Shown one piece after another: positions 12,201-21,087 of a stretch of DNA of 64,000 nucleotides. The position numbers and the translations under genes are program-made. Under the pieces are notes generated by a model. The model did no database searches, was not told the DNA's origin, and worked only from the letters and a program-made list of their open reading frames with translations. Position 1 is the stretch's first letter. The number at the start of each line of letters is the position of its first letter. The DNA lies in contig JAHNUO010000030.1 in the NCBI GenBank assembly GCA_019787685.1, positions 289,391 to 353,390 on the forward strand. The letters run 5' to 3'. The DNA comes from Chiua virens (taxonomy: Eukaryota; Basidiomycota; Agaricomycetes; Boletales; Boletaceae).

Positions 12201-14070
12201 AGAAGACGGTCACCGGGGTAGCGCTACCGTGGAGGTAATGGCGCCAGGCTTTGAGGGATCTAATGACGGCGAGGAGTTCGCGGTCATAGATGTCATAGTT
12301 CCTTTCCGCAGCATTAAAAGACTGCGAAAGGTAGGAGCAAGGTTTCCAGTCGCCGTTTGAGTCGGTCTGGAGGAGGACGCCACCCGATGCGAATTTAGAC
12401 GCGTCGGTGGCAATAGCGAAGGGTCGAGAGGTATCCGGGAAATGAAGTACCGGATCAGAGGTGAACGCCTTCTTTAATTTCTCGAAGGCGGCGATCTGGG
12501 GGGAACCCCAGACCCAAGGCGCGTCTTTCTTGGTGAGATCGACGAGGGGGCGAGCGATGGTGGAGTAGTCCGGAATAAACCGGCGGTAGAAGTTGGCGAA
12601 GCCCATGAACGATCGGACGTCCTTGAGCTTGGTGGGAGTAGGCCAATCGGCAATGCCAGCAACCTTGATGGGGTCCATGGCGAGTTCACCGGGGCGTGCG
12701 ATCATGCCGAGATATTCCACCTCCGTAGTGGCGAAGTGGCATTTCTCGAGCTTGAGATGAAGGTCGAGTTCCTTCATGCGGGCGAGAACGCGTTTGGTGT
12801 GTTCCGTGTGTGTGGCGTCATCTTCCGAGAAGATGAGGAGGTCGTCCATGTAGATGACGAGCCATCCCTCGGCGATCATATCGCGGAAGGACTCGTTCAT
12901 GAAACGCTGGAACGTTGCGGGGGAGTTTGTCAGTCCGAAGAACATGACCGTGGGTTCGAAGAGGCCGTGGTGGGTGATGAATGCGGCTTTCCATTGGTGT
13001 CCGTCTTTAATACGGATGTTGTTGTAGCCCCATCGGACGTCGAACTTGGTGAATAGTTTGGCGTCCTTCAGTTTATCGACGAGGTCGGAGATGAGGGGAA
13101 GGGGATAGGCGTCACGAACGGTATGTTCGTTAACGTAGCGGTAGTCTTGGCAGGGGCGGAGCTTGCCATCCTTTTTCTTGACGAAGAAGAAGGGGGACGC
13201 CTGAGGGGAGTTCGAAGGGCGGATCTTGCCGGATGCAAGGTGTTCGTCGATAAAGTCGTCGGTGGCCTTGCGCTCGTCGGGGGACAAGGGGTAGACCTTT
13301 CCGACCTTGGGTTGGAAGGTGTCCTTTAGGTGGATCTCATGATCACAGGACCGAGATGGGGGCATCTGCGTGGAGGGTTCCTTCGCGAACACGGATTCGA
13401 ATTCCGAGTATTCCGAAGGGAGAGTGACCTTGGCTTTAGTAGCCGCGGCTGCAAGGGCGGTAGCGTTGGTGAGCTTCTCCGGTAGAGTGGTCCGAACGAA
13501 GCATTGACCCGCGCGCATGACGCGGTTCACAGAGTGTTGCACGGATTGGGTCGTAAAACGATGCCCAGTTTCAGTGCCGAGGTAGTCGAAGATTTTGCCG
13601 TCCCAGATGGGATCGACATCGATGTGGCGGGTCGGTATGACCGGCGGAGGGTGAGCGAGCTTGGCGGAGTGGCGAGGTTCGTCGTGGGTGATAGGAGGGA
13701 AGTCGGGTTCTGGAGCAGTGATGGAGATGGTTTTGGCGACCCAGTCGATGGTAGGGTTGGTCGCTTTAAGCCAAGGGAGACCTAGGATGACGTTCTCAGA
13801 ACCACAGTGGATAATGTGGAACTTTACACGTTGGAGTACTCCGCCAAGAGCAATCCGGAGGGTGGTGGTGAATTTGATATCACCGTTCTTGTTCGAGGTG
13901 GAATCCACATTCCGAACTGGGATAGGTTTCGGAAGGCGTTCCTTGGGGAATTTGTTCTTCTGGACGAAGTGCCAGTCGATACAGTTTATCCCGGCTCCTG
14001 AGTCAATGAGAGCCCGGGTGTCGACGTCTTTTGAGGTAGCGGTAGCATTTAATCTAATCGGAATCTGCAT
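9208..14070 (-). CDS. pol: Gypsy chromovirus Pol polyprotein, intact
   Basis: Encodes 1,620 residues from the first ATG; the frame stays open upstream to 14157, the frameshift-like site. Domains in order: retropepsin with DSGAG (residues about 23-27); reverse transcriptase with YMDD at about 407-410; RNase H with ATDASK near 550; integrase HHCC zinc finger (about 763-805); DDE core with SIDLITDLP, SDRGPQFAS and HPQSDGETERVNQE (about 838-935); chromodomain with EYEIERILRH...WEPENNL (about 1118-1165). Unusually, some 450 residues follow the chromodomain: proline/serine-rich, then an alpha-helical stretch and a CCHC knuckle, CYECHKLGHIRVEC, followed by a second Cys/His cluster. Enzymes act in the cytoplasmic particle and the nucleus to copy and integrate the element. 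Confidence 0.95.
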   Translation of the reverse strand: MQIPIRLNATATSKDVDTRALIDSGAGINCIDWHFVQKNKFPKERLPKPIPVRNVDSTSNKNGDIKFTTTLRIALGGVLQRVKFHIIHCGSENVILGLPWLKATNPTIDWVAKTISITAPEPDFPPITHDEPRHSAKLAHPPPVIPTRHIDVDPIWDGKIFDYLGTETGHRFTTQSVQHSVNRVMRAGQCFVRTTLPEKLTNATALAAAATKAKVTLPSEYSEFESVFAKEPSTQMPPSRSCDHEIHLKDTFQPKVGKVYPLSPDERKATDDFIDEHLASGKIRPSNSPQASPFFFVKKKDGKLRPCQDYRYVNEHTVRDAYPLPLISDLVDKLKDAKLFTKFDVRWGYNNIRIKDGHQWKAAFITHHGLFEPTVMFFGLTNSPATFQRFMNESFRDMIAEGWLVIYMDDLLIFSEDDATHTEHTKRVLARMKELDLHLKLEKCHFATTEVEYLGMIARPGELAMDPIKVAGIADWPTPTKLKDVRSFMGFANFYRRFIPDYSTIARPLVDLTKKDAPWVWGSPQIAAFEKLKKAFTSDPVLHFPDTSRPFAIATDASKFASGGVLLQTDSNGDWKPCSYLSQSFNAAERNYDIYDRELLAVIRSLKAWRHYLHGSATPVTVFSDHKNLTYFRQPQNLNHRQARWLLDLADFDLTFSHMPGKLLNGPDALSRRPDHITSDSDNEDVTLLPDSVFVNLVTTDLQDLISRSSAADPLVLDTLNAMDGGLPPSFCSRLSDWRYDAGVLTYQGRIYVPPDRELRQQIVARHHDSHTAGHPGFLKTRQLVAAEFWWPSLASFVRSYVSGCASCQQHKVNTHPTTPPLSPIPSACTRPFQNVSIDLITDLPVSAEGYDSLMVVVDHGLTKGVILCPTVKTADSAGIACLFFHKVYTRFGLYDKIISDRGPQFASAFAKELSRLIGYRLSLSTAYHPQSDGETERVNQEVETYLRMYCQNNPEKWADLLPMAEFAHNHPHSVTGKSPFFLMMGYEPRPLPAIIAETKLPAVEERLKTLSAARDEALATHELAWQAMKARSFRKFKPFSKGDQVWLEARNLKRELISPKLASRREGPFTITEVLSPLTYRLRLPKTWKIHPVFHASLLSPYRETETYGPNFPKPPPDLIAGEEEYEIERILRHTQNPRNRKFLIRWKGYSASDDSWEPENNLGNAKETIDAYKRLHPKDFPSVSRLSSLPPPRPPHSPLRPPPVRIRTVMAYRSCSTPDFESDTTPVPVFTPTVDIPHTALPLPVPPLSYPSSDAPSLSSESSLTESTRPISPADSAVASAGWGTASVHPRPTHSVHRVRPPLVSVDLPFHSHAIRASSPTPDYFTRMRNLILDPSMVFPIEHHLDLDSPLHALYSAYLQNERLALVRADLYGPMANTHLLSAITGQIHDKIRAFLEHTLFQMQMGEFLSDLHRYQAELSLRLDQPLAPSAPSPSTPSASSLPFSPEEIDACNRAEAEHMFQTGQVDLPEDHPRYHEACYECHKLGHIRVECRDYQCPICLTWSPGHIQSRCPGRPPRVRARVPLANRLTPVATGPTWNRRSPRPIIPSNSSSSNDSSSSSARRRNRRPIPPSPPLRRPSGRSSASPDPRSASPCDDPIDDEGYANITGSPVRDSFDF

Positions 14071-14147
14071 AGATTGGCATGCTAACTCAGCTACAAGTAC
14101 ATGGGTACGAGAATGGGAAGATACTGGCGTCGAATCGGTCTTCCGCC

Positions 14148-14157
14148 TTAAAAACCC
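14148..14157 (-). promoter_or_regulatory. Candidate -1 ribosomal frameshift site at the gag/pol junction
   Basis: The last gag codons read ACG GGT TTT TAA. The heptamer G GGT TTT (14151-14157) fits the X XXY YYZ rule for -1 slippage and directly precedes the gag stop. The -1 frame is open from here into pol with no stop. Element A keeps the identical heptamer at 2400-2406. No downstream pseudoknot was worked out. Confidence 0.65.
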
Positions 14158-15440
14158 GTGATGGGTTCAGGGGCGCTGGAGTTGACTTTGTTGACGCTCA
14201 TAGAGTCGTCATCATCGTCCTCTATCTCCTGCAAAGCAGGGACAGGTTCGGGCTTGGGTTCGGTCTTCCGGACCTTTTTGTTAGGTGCGGGAGCGGAACG
14301 AGAGGAGTCGGTCGTGAAGACCGGGCAAGAGGAGGTGCGATGGCCGGGTTGGCGGCACCGGAAGCAGAGGTTCTTGTCGATGCATCGCTTGCGCTCAGCA
14401 TCGGTCATCTTGGTGACGCGGACAGAGTCCACGTCCATGGCGTTGGGGTCTCATTCATTTTTACGGGAAGGAGTGGGGGAGTCGTGGAAGATGACAGCGG
14501 CGGCGGGCTTCTTGTTGCGACGAGTGATCTCGTCGGTGCGCTCCCACTGCGTCTTGAAATGAATGGCCTGGGTGTACCACTTGTCGATGGTCGTGGGTAC
14601 GGTGTCTATTCCCTGGATCCTGCGCATAAGCGAAGGGGGAAGGCCGGCGGTGAAGAAGTTGATCAGAACTGAGTCTGATCCGGTGAGGGTGGCGGTGGCA
14701 ACTTTATTGCGGAACGAGGAGATATAAGAGGGTACGTCCTCGTTGCGAGTTACCCGAGTGGTGGAGAGCCAGGCGATGGCGTCGCCCTTAGTGTTGTGGT
14801 GTTCGAAGTCCTTTCGGAACTCCGTCTGCCAGTCGGTCCAGCTCCCGAAGGAGCGGAGGGGGATAGCCTTGGCGCGGAATGTATCGGCCCAAGTCTTAGC
14901 GGATCCTTCTGTCATAAACGAAAGGGCGAAGGCGACACATTTGTTATCGGTGTCATAGATGGGGTCGTTGACGAAGAGGTATGTTGCTACGTCATTGAGC
15001 CAGGGTACGGCACGGTCGTAGGACCCGTCGAAGGTAGAGGGTTTTCCGAGGCGAAGCTCAACTGCCTTGCTAGACATGTTGCTAGACGAGGTGGGCGTAG
15101 GGTTCGGGGTTGGTACCGAAGGGAGAACCACAGAGGGGTTCGGGTTCCGGAGTGAGGAGGGTCCGGGGTTGATCCTTCGTGGGGTCGTAGGGGACACGAA
15201 GGAGGCGAGACTCGGTATGTCAAGTGAGGTGGTAAGACGTTCAGCTAGTTGCTGAGTTTCGTCCTCAGAGTCAGAGTGTTCGACGTTGATGTCGAGGTCG
15301 TTCTCCTGGAGTTCAGAAGAAGGTGAAGTGGGTTCAGGGTTATCGTCGGATAGATCAGACGATGGGGTGTTAGACGTCCGAAGACTCCAATGAGGGGTGA
15401 GGGTAGGACGAGTGGGGGGTCGTCCGGCAATGGTGGGCAG
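14148..15440 (-). pseudogene. gag: Element C gag, interrupted by one TGA
   Basis: Capsid/nucleocapsid precursor of about 430 codons if read from the CTG at 15438-15440; the first ATG is at 15077 (MSSKAVELRLGKPS). The capsid part shows SFGSWTDWQTEFRKDF and IQGIDTVPTTIDKWY blocks; the nucleocapsid has a CCHC knuckle CFRCRQPGHRTSSC near 14360. A TGA at 14451-14453 replaces the residue that in element A is glutamine (KKEQDPDAMD), separating capsid from the knuckle. Without readthrough, neither the knuckle nor pol would be translated as a fusion, so this copy may depend on related copies. About 120 codons 5' of the first ATG are conserved with element A at protein level. Confidence 0.85.
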
Positions 15441-15468
15441 CTACTGCGCGGTGGCAGGCTGAGGAAGC

Positions 15469-15480
15469 TAGTCTTGATCT
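15469..15480 (-). promoter_or_regulatory. Self-complementary primer-binding site of element C
   Basis: In sense, LTR end ...CGTAACA is followed by TA and then AGATCAAGACTA. This 12-mer is exactly complementary to TAGTCTTGATCT in the LTR (15806-15817 on the plus strand), about 32 bases downstream of TATAAATA, where transcription would start. The geometry matches the self-priming described for Tf1/sushi-type elements. Confidence 0.7.
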
Positions 15481-15482
15481 TA

Positions 15483-16255
15483 TGTTACGGTAGTCCCGGG
15501 TAGGGCCTAACGTAGACGCAAAAGCGCAAGTACCAAGCGGCTGCGATAACTCAAACAACCACCACTTGATACGTGGCGCGCTGTAGAGTTCAAGGAGGAG
15601 TACTGGTCAGCGTATTGCTACCAGTGAGACGAGTTAGAACTTAGGACGTTGCCTAAGAGCATCCTGTTGGGAATCTATACCCGAAGGACCGAGACTGCCC
15701 CTTGTGATCGGGGTGGATCGAGGTGCTGGACGTTGGTCGCAGCGGCGAGGGATGGCCTTGAGGGAGGGGCCCGAAGAGGAGCAGTGATACTAGCTTAGAT
15801 TGCGTAGATCAAGACTAAGGTACAAGAGTATCACTGCGCGGTATTTATACTACGAGTCTGGTGCACGGACCAGCGGGCAAAAGGGGTGGTCAGGAAGAGC
15901 GGAACCGACTAAGGACCAAAGGGGTCGTACGGGGCGGAAGCACCAGATCGACAAAGGAAGGAAAAGGTTAAATAAGGAAGCTGTCTTAATGACAGCGGAG
16001 ATGAAGGGGATCCGCACTGGATCAGGAAGTAGAAGGGCGGAAGCAACGACGGATCACCGGGTTGAGCCGGAGTGCGTGATTGGGGCGTTCCGATGAGAAG
16101 GAAGAAAAGGCGGGGCAAAGGGTTAAGCCCTTGCTGAGTAATCCGCGGTAAGGATAAGCCTTGCGGATGAATCGTAGAGGATACCTGTAGTATCAAGCGT
16201 AGAGGAAGTAGCAAGGCAAAAGCAAAGAAAAAGATGAATAAAGTGAATCGTAACA
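15483..16255 (-). repeat. Element C 5' LTR (773 bp) with promoter
   Basis: TGTTACG...CGTAACA ends. The sense strand has GTATAAATAC at 15841-15850, placing the expected start near the TAGTCTTGATCT sequence. Followed by the AGAAG target duplication. Confidence 0.95.
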
Positions 16256-17490
16256 AGAAGAAGGTTTTCGTATGGTATAAAGTTTGAGAGGCACCCGAAC
16301 GTCCCTGCAAGGGCTGCGTGACGTGGTCTAGCCAATGCTAAGTATGAATAAGGAGCATAAAAATAAAATAAAAGAGTCCAAGGCAAAATGGGCGCAGATA
16401 CAGCAATCCGGATGAGTTTGCACAAGCAGATAGATCAGGATCGGGATCGGGTGATGACAGGGTGCGGAAACGTGCTATGCGAGCACAGGGAATACCTATT
16501 CCCTACAGTGCCACAGTGAAACTAGCTGCCAAGGCAAGTGGCGAGAATGAAGGCAAAGCAGCCATAACAGAAGACCAGATGTGAACGAGGGGAACTTGAA
16601 TAGTAAACAACAGGAACGCAGATGAACAAATGCAAGAAGAAAGCGGATTAAAACAAGGTAAGGACACATTTGTAGGTAGAATGAGCAGTTGAAAGGTGCC
16701 TGCACAAACATTTGGATGTTTTATGGGCCTTGGGAGTACGCAAACGGCAGCAATCCAGATATGACCAGTTAGGACTGCCTCAGCCGGTGGATCATGACAA
16801 TTCCTTACAAACTGGTTGACACTTGACCTAAAATGTTAGTCTTGTGCAGATATGAAACAAAAATAGATAAAAATGAATGTCTAGCACGGTCAGGGTACAG
16901 CCAAGGTGGCTCATGTACGCTGCAGATCGAAACAATATTATTGGCTGGTAATTCCTGACTCAGTATAATAGTGGTCCACAGACCAAGCAGCTGTAGTAGA
17001 AAAAGGGAGAATGATTGATGCAAATGGGGGATGGGTTGATAGGGAGTGTTTGAGAGTGATTTCAGAGGAATGGGATGAGAGACCAGTTCGGTTGTGAGAC
17101 CGAGTGCAGACATGGCAGCGGGGGTATTTCGTAGAAGAGAAATGGTGGGGCTAATTATGGGTTCAATCAATCCATCGTATGGATCATCCAAATCATGATC
17201 AGTTTCGATTGAATGCAGTGCCATGTTGTGTACTACCAGCTGAGTTGATACCGAATATGACAGAGTGTCCGGTTCAATGTCAAGGAGGTCACAAGGACAG
17301 GCTGACCACACATCTGTGATGCTGAGAGGTGTTGTGATGACAGTCATGCGAGGTGCAATCGGGATTGAGAGTGGTGAGACCAGTTCGGTTAACATGGTCA
17401 GGTCGATAGTGTAATCCATCAGTCATTCAGTAACCGATGATCATGATGACAGAGCAACACACGGGTTGATGTCCATAACCAGTGTGATAA
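16256..17490. other. Region without a recognised gene (interior of a second-family element?)
   Basis: A minus-strand open stretch at 16805-17419 (about 200 residues) has no motif I recognise. It lies downstream, in sense, of the second-family gag remnant and may be decayed interior of that element, into which element C inserted. Confidence 0.4.
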
Positions 17491-17499
17491 CTACAGAAC

Positions 17500-18215
17500 T
17501 AGACAAGTAGGCGGCCCTTGGATTGATGGCAAAATAAAAATGGATGAAGGAATGGGTTGGTTATACAGAAGTGGATTGTAAAGGTCAGGTAGCAAAAGAG
17601 AAGGCGATCAAAGGGGGAGCAAAAGTGTAGGGGTAAAATGAGAATGTGATCCTGATAAAAGAAACTCGGCTGCATCACAAACGTCATCAAGCGCATACAA
17701 GGCATCCAGGTGGATATCCGGTCGCAGGATTGCTAACCGTCGACGAATCTCATACTGTAAATTGACCGGAAAACCACTAAGAAAAAGAAAATCTTGATCA
17801 AGGGTAGCTATTTGTTGTCAGGTGAGAAGGAATGATGATATTTTTGTAAATTCTTGAATATACTTCCCCAGCTCGTTAAGGAAGCACCTCAACTTGGATT
17901 GATAGTAATTGACGAGGTTCTGGAGATCCTTGAAGCAGTACTGGTTATTGAGTTCTGGGTAGAGTGTCTTGATGGATATAATGAACACCTGCCAATCTGG
18001 TGGATCAGTAACCACTTCAGGTAGGATCTCCCAAAGGTCATGTACACTGGGGTTGACGTAATGCAATGCATACCATACTCTCTTCGATTGGGGCAGTTCA
18101 ACCCATGTGCAAAGAAAGTCAATGTAGTCTAGATATGGCTGGAGATGGGAAGCTTTTCTGCTGAAGGTTGGTGCATCCGGGGTGCCTCAATATGGCATCT
18201 GGGTTATGCTAGCAG
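17500..18215 (-). pseudogene. gag: Gag remnant of the second LTR retrotransposon family
   Basis: Reads, in sense, through a typical mushroom retrotransposon capsid pattern: LDYIDFLCTWVELP, then VHDLWEILPEV, FIISIKTLYPELNNQYCFKDL, YIQEFTKISSFLLT, and after an in-frame TGA near 17818-17820 continues as FLFLSGFPVNLQYEIRRRL and ALDDVCDAAEFLL. The frame is otherwise continuous over that stop. It lies downstream of the LTR at 18532-19237 in the correct orientation, so both probably belong to one element. Protease and polymerase were not found. Confidence 0.65.
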
Positions 18216-18531
18216 CAATCATGATGGATGAAAATGGTGTTGGTTGATTATCTGATGCACTTGTGACCTTCATAGCTAAGGGCGGATGAATCATGAGACA
18301 TGGAGGAAAGGTTAGTAGTGGCACAGGGATGCAAGCAGGGTGAGCAGTGACTAAAAGTCAGAAGGTATTGTAACCAGGTCCAAAAAAAAAAATAAGGTTT
18401 GTGAAACCAGATAAGGCACAGGTCAGGGACGGATGTAGGCAATGTGTGCAGCAAGTGAAGGAAGAGCAATGGGAGAGCAAAGACGTCCAAATCCAAACCT
18501 TCTGAAATCACCCCTTGCAGTAGGCTCCAGT

Positions 18532-19237
18532 TGTAAAAAACAAATATAAGGTGAAATGAAGAAAGGTGGGGTGATAAGTTCGTCCCAAGGGGGGTTATAC
18601 TTGAAGGAATGAAGGATTTGGGTTTGTCTAGGAGTCCTAGAGGCTGCTGAACGATCCGGAATGAAAAGCGGTCAATGAAAAAGTATCCAGGTGGAGTCAA
18701 GGTGATGAGAGGATTGATTCGAGTAGATGAGATGCAAAGGAACAATAGGATGAGGTAAAAGGAAAGCTATCCAGCTCACTCACACATGGGAGAGTAGGCA
18801 GGAGATCTCCTGAATGCAGAAAGATAATGTTTTATGTTAGAAAACATGGTTTTATAGTCCTGGGCACAACCCAGGACTGTTAAAGGCAATCTGATCCTAG
18901 GTAAGTATACAGGATCAATGTAGGGTGAGTATTTAAGACAGGAGTGTCAAACCTTATAGATAACAAAAGGAAAGGAAGGTATTATGATAGTAACAACATT
19001 AATAAGGCCAAATCAAATAGAACAAGTCAAATCAGATGAAGCAGAATACGTACAATGAAACCAGATTGGATCATGTTGACTCGAATTGGACTCAGATTGG
19101 ATTCGGATGATCTGTAAACACTAGGCATGAAATCGGGCTGGCATGAAGTTGATGGCGGATGAGATGGGAGGTGATAGGACATGATGAAGAGCGAGGAAAA
19201 GGTATCCTACAACCATAAGGAGTATCTAACTCCTACA
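18532..19237 (-). repeat. LTR of the second family (706 bp), minus orientation
   Basis: Plus strand starts TGTAAAAAA and ends CTCCTACA, the inverse of the copy at 7120-7824. In sense it is followed by ACTGGAGCCTACTGC, where a TGG-starting primer-binding site would be expected, and then by the gag remnant, so it is probably a 5' LTR. Confidence 0.8.
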
Positions 19238-20640
19238 GCACTTCCTTGCCTTCTATGTTCCTTAGCTAGTTCTGTGCAATTCAGCATACTTCTAAGTCTC
19301 CACTCGGTGTGAAGCTTCTCTCTCACAGTCGAAGACCTTCAGCATCGTCAGATAGAGCCCTCTTCCTAACGGACATCACTGCTCTAAGCTGAATCTCTCT
19401 TGCTAGCTGAAGGTGTGGGTGAGTTATCACTGCCTGACAGCTAAGCTGTATACAAGGACTAGTGATTGTATGCTCTCACATAACAAAAACCTCCACAATT
19501 TCTTTCCAAAAATTGACAATGTTGTCCACATCATCCTCACAATCACACTCTTTCAACAGCCTGTTCATCTGCTATGTTCCTTCAACCTGGGTCTACTTAA
19601 AAGTGATTTCTGTAGCCCCTACTTATTCTTGCTGCTTTACAATCACTACAATGCTTGCAACTTCACTCTTGATGAGCTGCAGGCCACAGCTGAAGCTCTC
19701 ATACAGTATGTAACATTGTGCACTCCATGGCATATTCTAACAACCACTCTCACCACAGGCTGAATGAAATCATTTTATACAATTAAAAAATTTAGTATCC
19801 ACACTTTATCAACTCAGAATCTTCTATTATTGTAGAACAATAACAGATGTCAGTGGTAACAGAATGAACGACACTACATATTCATGTCTGTCAATACGTT
19901 GTGAATTTTGCTAACTAGTCAACAATGATTTTGTAGTTGTACAGTTTATTCACCTACAGACTGACTTGCCTTACTGCTGGAGCTATGGGGTCCAGGTTTG
20001 CCCGAAGGGCCATTTGAATTGTGTTGTAGTAAGATAGGTGTGAGAGGAACTTAATCAGATGAGATGGTAGTCAAGAGGCAGGAATTAATTAGGAGTCTCC
20101 TATTGACAGATGACATGTAGCTACAGTTGGCATCAGGTCGAGTGAGGATTGCCATTGTTTGGCATAATCAAAGGACCTCGAGTCCAACAAATTGTAATGG
20201 AGTCAGGGGCTGGTGGCCGTTACGATTACATGCCCAAATTAGGTTTACCCTAAGTGAACAATTGACGGAATTTGTTAACAAAATAATTTGTAGATAATAT
20301 GTAAAGATAGGTATGATGTGCCTGGATCAATGTAATCACTGTCTGTGGTGTGGTAATATGACATATGTGTGACATAACATGCTGGATGTCTGGCAGATGT
20401 CAAAAGACAGCTCTGGGGATCATCTAAATGACGACCAGACAATGTCCCATTTTATATCACTGTAATGTTAGATGGATCAGTGCAACAAACTAGGTAAGAT
20501 ACTTGGCTAATCATATATAGAAATGAGTTACCAATCACTGAGAGTGTGTACACTGTGTGATTAAAATGTTTTGTTAGGATAATCAAGCCTCAAGTAATTG
20601 TGCTAAGTACAAAAATACTCTATATATTTGACTGAGAGTC
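19238..20640. other. AT-rich intergenic region
   Basis: No gene recognised. A plus-strand open stretch at 19413-19763 has no known motif or coding-like composition. Nothing else is supported. Confidence 0.5.
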
Positions 20641-20649
20641 TGAATATAG

Positions 20650-20736
20650 CGTAGGTCTTTTAGCCTAATGGTTATATGTTGTGTGGGTCTCTTTCTTCAA
20701 TGGTGTGGTTCGAATCATGCTTGTTGCACTTTTTTT
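20650..20736 (+). other. tRNA-like / pol III promoter-like sequence
   Basis: TAGCCTAATGG at 20661-20671 fits the A-box consensus TRGYNNARNNG, and GGTTCGAATC at 20707-20716 fits the B-box, with spacing typical of a tRNA. A run of seven T follows at 20730-20736. I could not fold convincing acceptor and T stems, so this looks like a decayed tRNA gene or the tRNA-derived head of a SINE rather than a working tRNA. Confidence 0.4.
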
Positions 20737-21087
20737 ACAGTATATTTTTAGGGCTTGCTACCTACTAGCTGTGGGAAAGTGTACCCAAACGCAGCGTACA
20801 TTTTGAAGCCAGGCTGACAAATCCATTTCTGAGGTCCATTCAACGTTACCAACCCTTGGGTGTGTAGGTAATGCATTACACAAAGTTACTATTCCCTTCT
20901 TTTAACAAGCAGCCTGGGCTTGAGTCGCCGTGGGTCACGTCAAGCAATGTGTCCGAGTCGTCAAGCAATGCCGTTACTATTCAGAATCGTGATTAGTAGT
21001 CTGGTGGACCAGCCCGTCTGTCTATGAGGTAAAGGGCAGTGAACATTTCGTTGCACACGCCATCTGTCTCGCTCGCTTCCTTTTATC

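Larger units (their letters stand above)
8393..16255 (-). mobile_element. Young full-length Ty3/gypsy chromovirus (element C, 7,863 bp)
   Basis: Complete LTR retrotransposon reading on the minus strand. Identical-length LTRs (8393-9165 and 15483-16255) differ at one base among those compared (T at 8540, C at 15630). The element is flanked by a 5-bp target duplication, AGAAG, at 8388-8392 and 16256-16260. In sense order: 5' LTR, PBS, gag (one internal TGA), a -1 frameshift-like motif, pol with protease, RT, RNase H, integrase, chromodomain and a long zinc-knuckle tail, a G-rich polypurine tract, 3' LTR. The near-identity of the LTRs implies very recent insertion. Domain order and chromodomain place it in the chromoviruses. 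Confidence 0.95.

Noticed and set aside
16805..17419. 204-codon minus-strand frame as a host gene
   Set aside because: No recognisable motif and it lies inside a region of retrotransposon remnants.
20650..20736. Functional tRNA gene
   Set aside because: Acceptor and T stems do not pair despite good A and B boxes.
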